A stretch of DNA of 48,590 nt from Gammaproteobacteria bacterium (lineage in GTDB: Bacteria > Pseudomonadota > Gammaproteobacteria > GCA-001735895), in the NCBI GenBank assembly GCA_024225395.1, contig JAAEMR010000119.1:1-48590 (forward strand), given 5' to 3'. This document shows, piece after piece, positions 1-8,629 of this stretch; position 1 is the stretch's first letter; every line of letters begins with the position of its first letter. Position numbers and translations under genes: made by a program. The notes below the pieces were generated by a model. It was given only the letters and a program-made list of their open reading frames with translations. It did not search any database and was not told where the DNA came from.

Positions 1-225
1 CTAGTGGATTATTTTCTGGCTACTAAAGATTTCAAGCACCCTGCCATGGCAAAACATCAGCGTATTTTTGTCCGAATGAGGATGATTGAAGTTATTAAAG
101 CTGTTGATCCAGCTAACCCGCCCGACTGGATATGGATTATTGTTGAGCCAAAGAATGGAATCTTACCATTCTTGATACCTACGCTTCGTCGCAAATTGCA
201 TGAGATACTTAAGCATGAAGCATAG
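1..225 (+). CDS. Hypothetical protein, C-terminal part (open at window edge)
   Basis: The reading frame is open from the first base and ends at a TAG-containing stop region near 225. A GTG at 4 could be a start, but no ribosome binding site is visible because the window begins there, so this is more likely the end of a longer gene. The visible 74 or so residues are basic and rich in Ile/Trp (a PPDWIWIIVEP stretch) and end in a basic helix. I do not recognise the family. No downstream gene follows for over 550 bp. Confidence 0.4.
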   Translation, partial: LVDYFLATKDFKHPAMAKHQRIFVRMRMIEVIKAVDPANPPDWIWIIVEPKNGILPFLIPTLRRKLHEILKHEA

Positions 226-792
226 GAGATATAAAAGCCCTACCCATAGGATGCGGTAAAAGATGATACGTTGACTTATTCATCTTGTTGTATAATTTTA
301 GTGAACGGATATGTTCGGCAATGAACCGACTAATCACTTGATAATGATCCTTCGAACAGCATAACCTCAGGTTATCGTCGACACTACTGGTAGCAGCCGT
401 TCAATATTCCAGTGCGCAGGTCTCTGGAAAAATCTGAGCAAATAAATCTTTTGTGAAATTAATTGAGAAGCGTCATGTTTTAAACTTGCTGGTTTCCCTT
501 GCCGGACATAGGAGGCTGTAGGACTTTCAGTTTAAAGATCAATCAACGAATCATTCACATTTGCTGTAGTCACCACCATACGCAGGGTATGTGAAAATAA
601 ATTTGATATTTTATTTAATCTTACCGCAATGATCTAATTTTTAATTTAACTGTTGGAATTGATTCAAATCATGACAGTCAAAATCAATTTAAGATAGTTT
701 TAAAGATCAATAATATTATTCAAGCTTCAAATAAATTGTAAGTTTTGTTTCTTCCCCTTTTTACGAGTATTTATATATAGGAAGGTATGTAA
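226..792. other. Gene-poor region upstream of the PiT permease
   Basis: No convincing ORF, RNA gene or strong terminator was found in these 567 bp. The left half (about 300-560) has balanced base composition and could be decayed coding sequence, but I cannot identify a parent. The right half (about 590-780) is very AT-rich and is the likely promoter region of the downstream permease operon. A purine-rich ribosome binding site (AGGAAGG, about 779-785) precedes the GTG start at 793. Confidence 0.4.
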
Positions 793-2424
793 GTGTTTGG
801 CCTATTCAAAGAAATAACGGAGGCCGCAGAATCCTCCAGTAAGGGTGACTTTCTTAAATTTGGTATTGTTATCATGTTCATGATAGCAGTAATGATTTTA
901 AGTTTTAACTCTATGGGGGAGCTACCAACAAATGTATTCTTAGTTATAGCCTCACTTTTTGGTGCCTATATGGCCATGAATATTGGTGCCAATGATGTCG
1001 CTAATAATGTTGGCCCTGCAGTGGGTTCTAAAGCCCTGACATTGGGTGGCGCAATCATTATCGCGGGTATATTTGAAGCTGGAGGTGCTTTTATTGCCGG
1101 TGGTGATGTAGTTGGTACTATTAAAAAAGGCATTATCGACATTGATGCTTTCGGAGGTGATACCAATAGTTTTATCTGGGCCATGATGGCAGCACTACTC
1201 TCAGCGGGCTTATGGTTGAACCTGGCAACAAAATTTAAAGCGCCCGTTTCCACAACCCACGCAATTGTGGGTGGCGTGATGGGTGCCGGTATTGCTGCCG
1301 GTGGATTTGCCATCGTATCCTGGGGAACCATGGGTAAAATTGCTGCCTCATGGGTAATATCTCCGGTACTGGGAGGCATAATTGCAGCAATATTCTTATA
1401 CTCTATTAAGGTAAATATAGTTTTTAAGAAAGATAAAGTCGTAGCGGGTAAATTTTGGGTTCCAGTTTATGTCGCTATTATGACATGGGCATTTACGACT
1501 TACCTGACTTTAAAAGGTCTTAAAAAAATATGGCCGGATATTGTCGATTTACTACCATTTTTGCCCGATGAAAAGAAACCGGGCTTTATGGTCGCTGCTA
1601 TTTTTGGTGTGATACTAGCGGTTATCATTTTTGTCTTGATTTCTAAGAGCGTGACAAAGAAGAATAACTTAAAAAATAATAGAAGCAGTATCAATACTTT
1701 ATTTACTGTCCCGCTTATCTTCGCTGCGGCACTATTAAGTTTTGCTCATGGCGCAAATGACGTCGCCAATGCTATTGGGCCACTAGCTGCGATTAGTGAT
1801 GCTGTCAATAACGGTGGTATTTCATCGAAGGCCAGTATTCCAATCTGGGTTATGGCTGTTGGCGCAGTGGGTATAGTTATTGGTCTGGCATTATACGGTC
1901 CAAAGTTAATTAAAACGGTAGGTTCAGAAATAACAGAACTTGACCAGATGAGAGCATTTTCCATCGCAATGGCTGCCGCTATCACCGTAATTATTGCCAG
2001 CCAGCTTGGGCTACCGGTTAGTTCTACTCATATTGCAATTGGAGGCATCTTTGGTGTTGGCTTCTTACGGGAATACCTGCAGGACCATAAAGAAGTTATT
2101 AAACTGGATGAAGAAGAAAAAAAACTGGAGAAAGATGAAAACAAACTGGAACAATATCTGGATAATCTTCAGGAATTATTAGATCTGGATGAAGATAAGA
2201 AAGATAAAAAGATTTTCAAACAAATCGCTAATCTTTATGGAATGGTCGAGAATGAGGAAAAAATTCTTGCAAAAAGGCAACGCATGGCTGACAAGTTACA
2301 GCGGAAAAAATATGTAAAAAGAGACGCTTTTAAGAAGATTATTGCAGCGTGGATTATCACTGTACCTGTCTCAGCCATTCTTTCTGCGAGTATCTATTTC
2401 ATGGTTAGAGGTATGATGATTTAA
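793..2424 (+). CDS. pit: PiT-family inorganic phosphate permease
   Basis: This is an inner-membrane permease of the PiT/SLC20 family, which moves inorganic phosphate (often as metal-phosphate or with cations). The duplicated family signature is clear: GANDVANNVGPAVGS near residues 64-78 and GANDVANAIGPLAA near 320-333, each within its own half of hydrophobic segments. A second pair of repeated motifs (APVSTTHAIVGG and LPVSSTHIAIGG) marks the internal duplication. Between the last two membrane regions lies a highly charged coiled-coil insert of about 75 residues (roughly 430-505). The start is a GTG preceded by AGGAAGG. It leads an operon with a CBS protein (67 bp downstream) and a second permease. 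Phosphate is the default substrate; sulfate or another oxyanion cannot be excluded. Confidence 0.93.
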   Translation: MFGLFKEITEAAESSSKGDFLKFGIVIMFMIAVMILSFNSMGELPTNVFLVIASLFGAYMAMNIGANDVANNVGPAVGSKALTLGGAIIIAGIFEAGGAFIAGGDVVGTIKKGIIDIDAFGGDTNSFIWAMMAALLSAGLWLNLATKFKAPVSTTHAIVGGVMGAGIAAGGFAIVSWGTMGKIAASWVISPVLGGIIAAIFLYSIKVNIVFKKDKVVAGKFWVPVYVAIMTWAFTTYLTLKGLKKIWPDIVDLLPFLPDEKKPGFMVAAIFGVILAVIIFVLISKSVTKKNNLKNNRSSINTLFTVPLIFAAALLSFAHGANDVANAIGPLAAISDAVNNGGISSKASIPIWVMAVGAVGIVIGLALYGPKLIKTVGSEITELDQMRAFSIAMAAAITVIIASQLGLPVSSTHIAIGGIFGVGFLREYLQDHKEVIKLDEEEKKLEKDENKLEQYLDNLQELLDLDEDKKDKKIFKQIANLYGMVENEEKILAKRQRMADKLQRKKYVKRDAFKKIIAAWIITVPVSAILSASIYFMVRGMMI

Positions 2425-2491
2425 GTTATGAGACTCACAAAAATTAACTTTCCTGCCGGGTAGTTATTATTCGTCTCAAAGGAGCCCACTG

Positions 2492-3073
2492 ATGACAGCT
2501 AAAAACATAATGAGTTTTCGTCTGATAAAACTCAGTCCAACAGACAGAGTATGCGATGCCCTTAAATTAATGCATACGCATCAGATTCGTAATCTTCCTG
2601 TGGTTGATAATGACGACCAGTTTATCGGTCTGTTTGGTATACGTCGAATGATTACTCTGTTACTTCCAAAGGCGGCACAGATAAACTTTGGCCTTAAAGA
2701 GCTAAATTTTATGCCGGATGAAGTCGAGGCGCTGTACGAAAGGCTAGGTGAGATCGGTGAAAAGCCAGTCACAGAATTTCTTGAGAAAAAGAAAAATCTG
2801 CTATTTTGCAAACCCTCCACAGCTTTTCCAGAAGTACTGGAACTATTGGAGCAGAATCCGGGTAGTAGCCTGCCTGTGATTGTGCTGAAGGGAAAGAAAA
2901 AGAAACTGATAGGCATGGTGTCAGCCTGGGACATACTGGATAAGCTGGTCATGAATATGTTTTCCAGTGAGGCGGAAGGATATCAGGGTGCTGTCTGCAG
3001 CGAACAGACCAGAATAGAAGATAGCAAAGTGACTAAAGATAAATCCAGTCAAGATATCACAGGGGAGGACTGA
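2492..3073 (+). CDS. CBS-domain pair protein, putative transporter regulator
   Basis: This soluble 193-residue protein holds two CBS motifs (about residues 5-60 and 95-155), which together form a Bateman module that usually binds adenine nucleotides. The typical 'HQIRNLPVVDNDDQFIGLF' and 'SLPVIVLKGKKKKLIGMVS' strands are visible. The tail of about 35 residues is polar. A strong AAAGGAG site (2478-2484) precedes the ATG, and its TGA overlaps the ATG of the next permease as ATGATG/TGATG, indicating translational coupling. Lying between two permeases, it probably senses nucleotide or energy state and modulates one or both; that role is inference. Confidence 0.85.
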   Translation: MTAKNIMSFRLIKLSPTDRVCDALKLMHTHQIRNLPVVDNDDQFIGLFGIRRMITLLLPKAAQINFGLKELNFMPDEVEALYERLGEIGEKPVTEFLEKKKNLLFCKPSTAFPEVLELLEQNPGSSLPVIVLKGKKKKLIGMVSAWDILDKLVMNMFSSEAEGYQGAVCSEQTRIEDSKVTKDKSSQDITGED

Positions 3074-4419
3074 TGATGCATGGTGAATCCGATGTAGTTT
3101 CACATGTCATTTTTGGTATGGATCCTTTTTGGGTTTCCTGCGTACTTTTTATCGTGACTTATGCCGTTATTGTTACGGAAAAAATCAATCGTGCCATTGT
3201 CGCGGGAATTGGTGCGGGGCTGATGATTACGTTGGGCGTAGTTAACCAGCAACAGGCAATAGCGGGGGTAGATTTCAACACCCTGGGGTTATTAACAGGA
3301 ATGATGGTGATTGTAGCAATCACCCGACGTTGCGGAGTATTCCAGTTCGTGGCCATCTGGTCCGCCAAGAAGGTAGATGCCAGACCCTGGGGAATCCTGC
3401 TGATGCTGTCTGTAGTGACGGCAGTGTTTTCGGCGATTCTGGATAATGTGACCACGGTGCTACTTATTGCCCCCGTTACCCTGTTGATTACTGATGAACT
3501 GAAGGTTAATCCTTACCCCTATCTGTTCGCCGAAATTTTCGCTTCCAATATTGGTGGAACTGCTACGCTAATCGGTGATCCACCCAACATTATGATTGGT
3601 TCTGCAGTTGGTCTTAGTTTTAATGATTTTCTGTTGAATTTAGCACCCATAACCCCGGTTATCATGTTAGTAACCATGATTATCATCTACTTTATCTGGG
3701 GAAGGGGGCTGGAAGCTACCGATGAGGCACGCCAACGCATCATGAACTTTCGTGAGCTAGAAGCAATTACCGATGTCCGGCTACTAAAACAATCTATGGC
3801 TGTTCTTTCTCTTGTTGTCACCGGTTTTGTATTTGCTCACCCGCTGCACCTGGAGCCTGCGACTATCGCCATGTTTGGGGCAGGCCTGCTTCTGCTGGTG
3901 AGTAATCTGGGCAGGGATGCTGAACAACAGACTGATGATGTGCATCACACGTTTGGAGAGGTTGAATGGGTAACTATTTTTTTCTTCGTTGGCCTGTTTA
4001 TTGTAGTGAGCGGAATTGAGCATGCTGGCCTGCTGAATTTACTGGCCAACTGGGTTATCGGCATGACGGGTGGAGATATGACGGTCACAGCGATTTCCAT
4101 CATCTGGGTTTCGGCCATTGCTTCCGCACTGGTTGATAATATTCCGTTTGTGGCCACGATGATTCCGATGATTGAGTCCATGGCACCAACATTCGGTGGT
4201 GCTGAAAATCTGATGCCACTGTGGTGGTCACTAGCGTTAGGAGCCTGTTTGGGTGGCAATGGCTCTCTGATAGGAGCCAGTGCTAACCTGATAGTTGCCG
4301 GTTTTTCAGAACGGGCAGGCCATAGAATACGATTTCTGAGATTCATGGCGATGGCTTTTCCGCTGATGCTAATCAGTATATGCATAGCCACACTGTATGT
4401 TTATCTGAGGTATCTTTAA
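3073..4419 (+). CDS. SLC13/ArsB-NhaD-type ion permease
   Basis: A 448-residue polytopic membrane protein of the ion transporter (IT) superfamily. Diagnostic motifs are ILDNVTTVLLIAPV (about 120-133) followed by NIGGTATLIGDPPNIMIG (about 158-175), with the related repeat ALVDNIPFVATMIPM and GGNGSLIGASANLIVAG in the second half, giving the inverted-repeat arrangement of ArsB, NhaD and SLC13 proteins. The exact substrate (arsenite, Na+/H+, sulfate or dicarboxylate) cannot be read from the sequence. An AGGGGAGGA ribosome site lies just upstream and the start overlaps the CBS gene stop. No arsR or arsC lies nearby, which argues mildly against a dedicated arsenic operon. Confidence 0.88.
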   Translation: MMHGESDVVSHVIFGMDPFWVSCVLFIVTYAVIVTEKINRAIVAGIGAGLMITLGVVNQQQAIAGVDFNTLGLLTGMMVIVAITRRCGVFQFVAIWSAKKVDARPWGILLMLSVVTAVFSAILDNVTTVLLIAPVTLLITDELKVNPYPYLFAEIFASNIGGTATLIGDPPNIMIGSAVGLSFNDFLLNLAPITPVIMLVTMIIIYFIWGRGLEATDEARQRIMNFRELEAITDVRLLKQSMAVLSLVVTGFVFAHPLHLEPATIAMFGAGLLLLVSNLGRDAEQQTDDVHHTFGEVEWVTIFFFVGLFIVVSGIEHAGLLNLLANWVIGMTGGDMTVTAISIIWVSAIASALVDNIPFVATMIPMIESMAPTFGGAENLMPLWWSLALGACLGGNGSLIGASANLIVAGFSERAGHRIRFLRFMAMAFPLMLISICIATLYVYLRYL

Positions 4420-4869
4420 GCTCTGGAAAAGTTTTTTTATTTAACGTTGGTAAGTAATATTCAAAGCATAAATGGTGATCTAAATACTACCACTTGAGTC
4501 TATACCTTTTGAAGAATATGTACCTGTCATTGGTAAATATCTAAATCACTTTCGACAACAATTCAAAAGTCTGACTTCATTACTATTTAAGAATAAAGAT
4601 TTGATATTCAAAGTGGATTTAATTGTTGATTTTATAAAGCCATAATAACCTACTATTTTAATAGAGTATTTGTAATGGTATATTCATAAGCATTCCCATA
4701 AGGGGCATGTTTTTGAGTTATGATTACTATTAATTTTGGGATTTAAGTTAATAACCGGTTGAACTCACACCACATCAGAGACGATCCCTACAGCCTGTCA
4801 GGAATGTTTCTGAAGGATTGATGTCTGCCGATGAAGAAAGCCAGGTCAGAAAATTGAATAACAAGGATC
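4420..4869. other. Intergenic region between permease operon and yraN
   Basis: This 450-bp AT-rich stretch has no recognised gene. No hairpin with a T-tract follows the permease. A very short ORF at 4821-4877 (18 residues, MSADEESQVRKLNNKDHE) has a weak AAGGA-like site and overlaps the yraN start; it may be a leader or chance. A 12-bp inverted repeat (CTATT-TT-AATAG, near 4652) is the only other structure noted. Confidence 0.35.
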
Positions 4870-5235
4870 ATGAATAACCCAGGTTCGTTTTTAGAGAATG
4901 TTGCACTGCGCTGGCTAAAAGCCAAGGGCCTAAAAGTAGTCGCCAAGAATTATCTCAGCCGAGTTGGAAAAATCGACATAATCATGCTGGATGACGACAC
5001 CTTGTGCTTTATAGAGGTCAAATACCGAAGAAGCCAAGATTTTGATGAAACAGACTTAAATATACCAGCATCAGAGCAACAGAAAATTACCCAGACTGCG
5101 TTAAGCTTTGTCAGTCGTCAACACAAATACCTCAATTACCCGCGACGTTTTGATGCGTTGTTAATCGAGCCAGGTATTGATGATCCCTATGATATAAACT
5201 GGATCAAGCATGTATTCAGTGCCGAAATTTATTAG
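4870..5235 (+). CDS. yraN: YraN family (UPF0102) endonuclease-like protein
   Basis: A 121-residue protein of the YraN/UPF0102 family, which has a restriction-endonuclease-like fold. The core is visible: an N-terminal helix (FLENVALRWLKAKGLKVVAKNYLSR), the strand GKIDIIMLDDDTLCFIEVKYRR with the D and the EVK of a PD-(D/E)XK-type site, and a C-terminal YPRRFDALLIE strand. The usual acidic residue in the GEID motif is lysine here. AAGGA lies about 7 bases upstream of the ATG. In many gammaproteobacteria yraN sits next to rsmI and lpoA; here it stands alone and converges on der. The cellular role of the family is not settled. Confidence 0.85.
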   Translation: MNNPGSFLENVALRWLKAKGLKVVAKNYLSRVGKIDIIMLDDDTLCFIEVKYRRSQDFDETDLNIPASEQQKITQTALSFVSRQHKYLNYPRRFDALLIEPGIDDPYDINWIKHVFSAEIY

Positions 5236-5363
5236 AGTAATCACTGAAAAGGATCGTGAAGAGCCTGTTCCCATCCAAACAGGATCCACCGGTTAGTCAT
5301 TTAAGATGTCGTTAAACTGGTCGGTTGATTCTTGCCAATTTAGCCAGAACCTGCCCTATTGAA

Positions 5364-6752
5364 TCACTTTTTCTTTTTTACAAACTTCATCATACGCTTC
5401 TTTTTTGATTGCTGACGTTTGGTGAGTTTATTACGTTTTCCGGCAAACGGATTATCTCCAACCTTAAACTCTATACGCACGGGCGTTCCCATCAATTTTA
5501 ATTTCTTGATGTAGAACTTCATCAGGTATCTTTTATAGGATTCGGCAAGTGAATCGGTTCTACTGCCATGAATGATGATAATAGGAGGATTTTTTCCTCC
5601 CTGATGAGCATAACGTAATTTGGGTTTGCGTCCGTTCTGCATCGGGGGATTGTGTTTGAACACGGCCTCTTCCAGCAGATCAGTTAAATCTTTGGTATTA
5701 AACTGTTTAAACGCTGAAGCATAAGCCTGGTCGATCGATTTCATCAAATCTCCGACCCCGGTGCCATGCAATGCAGAAATAAAATGCTGGTTAGCAAAAT
5801 CTACGAAATTCAGCCGACGATGCAATTCCGTTTTATTGTATTCACGTTGTTCAGGTTCCAGCCCATCCCATTTATTGATAGCTATAGCCAGCGAACGGCC
5901 ACTGTTTAAAACATAACCCAGCAAAGTTAAATCCTGGTCTGTTATTCCATCACGGGCATCGACAACCACAACGACCACATTGGCTTTTTCTATAGCATCC
6001 AGGGTTTTGATAACACTGAATTTTTCAACGGTTTCATGTACTTTACCCCGACGCCTGACACCGGCAGTATCGATCAAAGTATAGTGTTTGCCATGTCGCT
6101 CAAATGGAACAGGAATCGAATCACGAGTCGTCCCTGGCTGGTCAAATGCAACAACACGCTCTTCACCGACCAGGCGATTTATTAAGGTAGATTTTCCGAC
6201 ATTCGGTCGACCAATAATGGCTATAGAAGGCCCTTCAGGTTCTTCATCGGATTCAACATCATCGGGGAAATCACGCATCACCTGTTCAACCAGCGGGTTG
6301 ATACCCTTGCGTTGGGATGCAGCAACCATCGCCATCTCTGAAAAGCCCAGTGCAAAAAAATCAGCTTCCGCAAATTCAGGGTTCACGCCGTCAATTTTAT
6401 TCAGTACAACCGTTGTTTGCTTTCCTGCTTTACGCACCATAGAGGCAATGACTTCATCGCCACTGTTGATGCCCGTTCTCGCATCCACCATGAATAAAAC
6501 AATATCTGCTTCCTGTAAAGCAAGCAGGGTTTGCCTCGCCATCAGGTCATCCAGACTTTGTTGTTCACCGCTCAGTCCGCCGGTATCGACGATAATAAAT
6601 TTCTTTTGTCCTACTTTTCCAACGCCATATTGTCGATCCCGTGTAAGACCGGGTTCATCGGCAACAATGGCATCGCGAGTACGAGTCAACGCATTAAACA
6701 GTGTTGATTTACCGACATTGGGGCGCCCTATCAGGGCAATCACAGGAATCAT
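5364..6752 (-). CDS. der: Ribosome biogenesis GTPase Der (EngA)
   Basis: Der is a double-GTPase required for maturation of the 50S ribosomal subunit. Both G domains are visible: GRPNVGKST at about residues 9-17 with DTGG and NKID, and GRPNVGKST at about 181-189 with DTAG and NKWD. A KH-like domain follows (about 350-440, with HGSRTDSLAESYKRYL and PVRIEFKVGDNPF), then a strongly basic tail ending KKRMMKFVKKKK. Length (462) is normal. It is the last gene of the ndk-to-der operon, 12 bp after bamB, an order conserved in gammaproteobacteria. Confidence 0.97.
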   Translation of the reverse strand: MIPVIALIGRPNVGKSTLFNALTRTRDAIVADEPGLTRDRQYGVGKVGQKKFIIVDTGGLSGEQQSLDDLMARQTLLALQEADIVLFMVDARTGINSGDEVIASMVRKAGKQTTVVLNKIDGVNPEFAEADFFALGFSEMAMVAASQRKGINPLVEQVMRDFPDDVESDEEPEGPSIAIIGRPNVGKSTLINRLVGEERVVAFDQPGTTRDSIPVPFERHGKHYTLIDTAGVRRRGKVHETVEKFSVIKTLDAIEKANVVVVVVDARDGITDQDLTLLGYVLNSGRSLAIAINKWDGLEPEQREYNKTELHRRLNFVDFANQHFISALHGTGVGDLMKSIDQAYASAFKQFNTKDLTDLLEEAVFKHNPPMQNGRKPKLRYAHQGGKNPPIIIIHGSRTDSLAESYKRYLMKFYIKKLKLMGTPVRIEFKVGDNPFAGKRNKLTKRQQSKKKRMMKFVKKKK

Positions 6753-6764
6753 GATAAATTTCTA

Positions 6765-7952
6765 TTAAAGTCCAAAATCAAAATCGGTAGAGGAAGGTGA
6801 TTGAATTTCTTTATTTTGTGTTAACACGGTTACCTCACCACTGACATCAATGACAATTACCCTGGAATCCTGAGCCTGGGGTTGGGCAATATAACGAACC
6901 TCAGAAGGCTGGATCCGCGCTAGCTGAGCTCCATCTATTTTACTTAGCCAGTGTATATAACCTTCGAAATCAGCGACCACTATCTTGTCATCCAAAATCA
7001 GTGGAGCGGTTAACTTTCGCGCATTGAATACGTCCTGTTTCCAGAAGGCACTACCTGTACGCCGGTCAATCGACCACACATGACTTCTATCATCAGTTAA
7101 ATAAAGAGCTTCACTATCAGCATCCATCGCCTGGAAGCTGGAAAATTTACGTGACCATAATACCTGACCGCTGTTAAGCGTCAGAGCGACAAGATCACCC
7201 TGAAAAGAACTGATATAAATAATATTATCGCGTAGCAAAAATTGTCCATCGAGATCAACCAGACGTTCAATTTCTGTTCTACCGCGTGGACTGGTAACAG
7301 TATGTTCCCACACTGTGGAACCATTTTCACGGTTAAAAGCGACTAATTTCCCATTATCGAAACCACTGATGACCAACTCTTCAGTGACCAGTGGATAACT
7401 GCTGCCGGTTAATGATAAAGCAGGCACCCGTCTGGAGACAGCCCATAGCAACTCTCCATCAGCAGTACTCAGAACGGATAATTTACCATCCACCGTTCTA
7501 ATAAAAACCTGTTGCCCGTCAACAACTGCTTTGGTACGGATTTCACTTTTTAACTGGTGCTTCCAGCGTTGTTTAACAGATTTCTCATCATAGTCGAATA
7601 ACACCACTTCACCATCGCGTGAACTCGCGACCAGGCTCAGGGCATCACCAGACACACCGGCAACCGATGACAACCCGGTCTTTAATGTCCAGTCGATGTT
7701 ATTGTTTTCTATATCCAGACGAGAAAGTAGCCCTGTTGTATCAATGGTATAGATTTTATTACCGGTGATAAAAGGCTGCATATCAATATATTTATTAACT
7801 GAACCTTTACCAGAATCCCTGGACCATAATTTTTTCACATATTCAGGTTTATCAATTTTAGTCAGCTCTGCTGGAGGCTCACTATTATCAACATCTGAAC
7901 AGGCCGTTAAGAAAAATAGTAACGATAGCAGTAACAGTCGAAAAAAAATCAT
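6765..7952 (-). CDS. bamB: Outer membrane assembly lipoprotein BamB
   Basis: BamB is the beta-propeller lipoprotein of the BAM complex, which inserts beta-barrel proteins in the outer membrane. The signal peptide ends in the lipobox LTAC with the lipidated Cys at 18, followed by D at +3 (S-D), compatible with outer-membrane sorting. The rest consists of repeated PQQ-like blades, each with the pattern of a hydrophobic strand followed by G-x-x-x-W (for example NGSTVWEHTV, SGQVLWSRKF, TGSAFWKQDV). Its 395 residues match the family. It lies 3 bp after yfgM and 12 bp before der. Confidence 0.95.
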   Translation of the reverse strand: MIFFRLLLLSLLFFLTACSDVDNSEPPAELTKIDKPEYVKKLWSRDSGKGSVNKYIDMQPFITGNKIYTIDTTGLLSRLDIENNNIDWTLKTGLSSVAGVSGDALSLVASSRDGEVVLFDYDEKSVKQRWKHQLKSEIRTKAVVDGQQVFIRTVDGKLSVLSTADGELLWAVSRRVPALSLTGSSYPLVTEELVISGFDNGKLVAFNRENGSTVWEHTVTSPRGRTEIERLVDLDGQFLLRDNIIYISSFQGDLVALTLNSGQVLWSRKFSSFQAMDADSEALYLTDDRSHVWSIDRRTGSAFWKQDVFNARKLTAPLILDDKIVVADFEGYIHWLSKIDGAQLARIQPSEVRYIAQPQAQDSRVIVIDVSGEVTVLTQNKEIQSPSSTDFDFGL

Positions 7953-7955
7953 GGA

Positions 7956-8603
7956 TTAGCTATTCATCCCGGCAAGACCCAGATCATCTATCTTTTGCTG
8001 AAGAAATTGAGGGTTTGCAGAAGCAGGTTGAGCAAGACGCGCTCGCTGGTAAGCATCACGAGCACTGCTGGCGTTACCCTGTGCGACCAGAATATCGCCT
8101 TTAAGTTCTTCAAATGACGCCGCAAATTCATCGGGGAAATCAACTGTTAGCACTTCCAGCGACTGATCCAGTTTGCCCTGCTGGAATAAAATAGCTGATA
8201 AACGTTTACGGGTCAGCATTTCGAGAGAAATATCAGGTTTAGCTTCTATCAGTGCCTGAAGTTGCTGCGCCGCTTTGTCATATTCTCCGGTTTCGACAAA
8301 AACCTTAGCCAGTGATAAACGAGCTAAATCAGCATAAGCCGTCGAGGAATAGTTATCCAGAATTTTAAACGCTTCATCAATGGCTGCATCGTTATTTTCA
8401 TTTTCAATGGAACCAACCATATTGGCAAAATGAGCAGATGCTTCTGCTGCTACATTAGTCTGATAGTCGACCCAGTAGCGCCAGCCCATCAATCCGCCTA
8501 TTCCGATAACAAGACCGGCAATCACAGAACTTCCATTGTCTGACCACCATTTTTTAATCCGTTCTACCTGTTCATCATCTGTTACAAAATCATTCATGTT
8601 CAA
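7956..8603 (-). CDS. yfgM: YfgM: Sec translocon-associated TPR protein
   Basis: This 215-residue protein is the YfgM family: a cytoplasmic N-terminus containing EQVERIKKWWSDNG, one membrane segment at about 25-44 (SSVIAGLVIGIGGLMGWRYW), and a periplasmic region of TPR-like helical repeats (LLARLSLAKVFVETGEYDKAAQQL and similar). In E. coli YfgM associates with SecYEG and the periplasmic chaperone PpiD. The gene order hisS-yfgM-bamB-der is the standard one and supports the name strongly. Confidence 0.94.
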   Translation of the reverse strand: MNMNDFVTDDEQVERIKKWWSDNGSSVIAGLVIGIGGLMGWRYWVDYQTNVAAEASAHFANMVGSIENENNDAAIDEAFKILDNYSSTAYADLARLSLAKVFVETGEYDKAAQQLQALIEAKPDISLEMLTRKRLSAILFQQGKLDQSLEVLTVDFPDEFAASFEELKGDILVAQGNASSARDAYQRARLAQPASANPQFLQQKIDDLGLAGMNS

Positions 8604-8629
8604 AATCCAAGTTTGTTTATGTAAATATT

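Noticed and set aside
338-352. TTGATAATGATCC as an FNR site
   Set aside because: The right half-site matches only 3 of 5 positions, and it is over 400 bp from the next gene.
660-690. Pho-box-like sequence (ATGACAGTCA) before the phosphate permease
   Set aside because: Only one half-repeat resembles the consensus; the second 7-bp unit is missing, so PhoB control cannot be claimed.
966-1379. 137-aa minus-strand ORF inside the PiT gene
   Set aside because: It lies antisense to strongly conserved membrane segments, is Pro/Ala-rich as expected of a shadow frame, and has no ribosome site.
3945-4391. 148-aa minus-strand ORF inside the SLC13-type permease
   Set aside because: Antisense to conserved permease helices, with no family resemblance.
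5264-5283. CCTGTT/AACAGG hairpin between yraN and der as a terminator
   Set aside because: The stem is only 6 bp with an 8-nt loop and no T-tract on either strand.
6088-6768. 226-aa plus-strand ORF opposite der
   Set aside because: It is antisense to Der's conserved GTPase motifs, and composition (Ser/Arg/Thr-rich) is that of a shadow frame.
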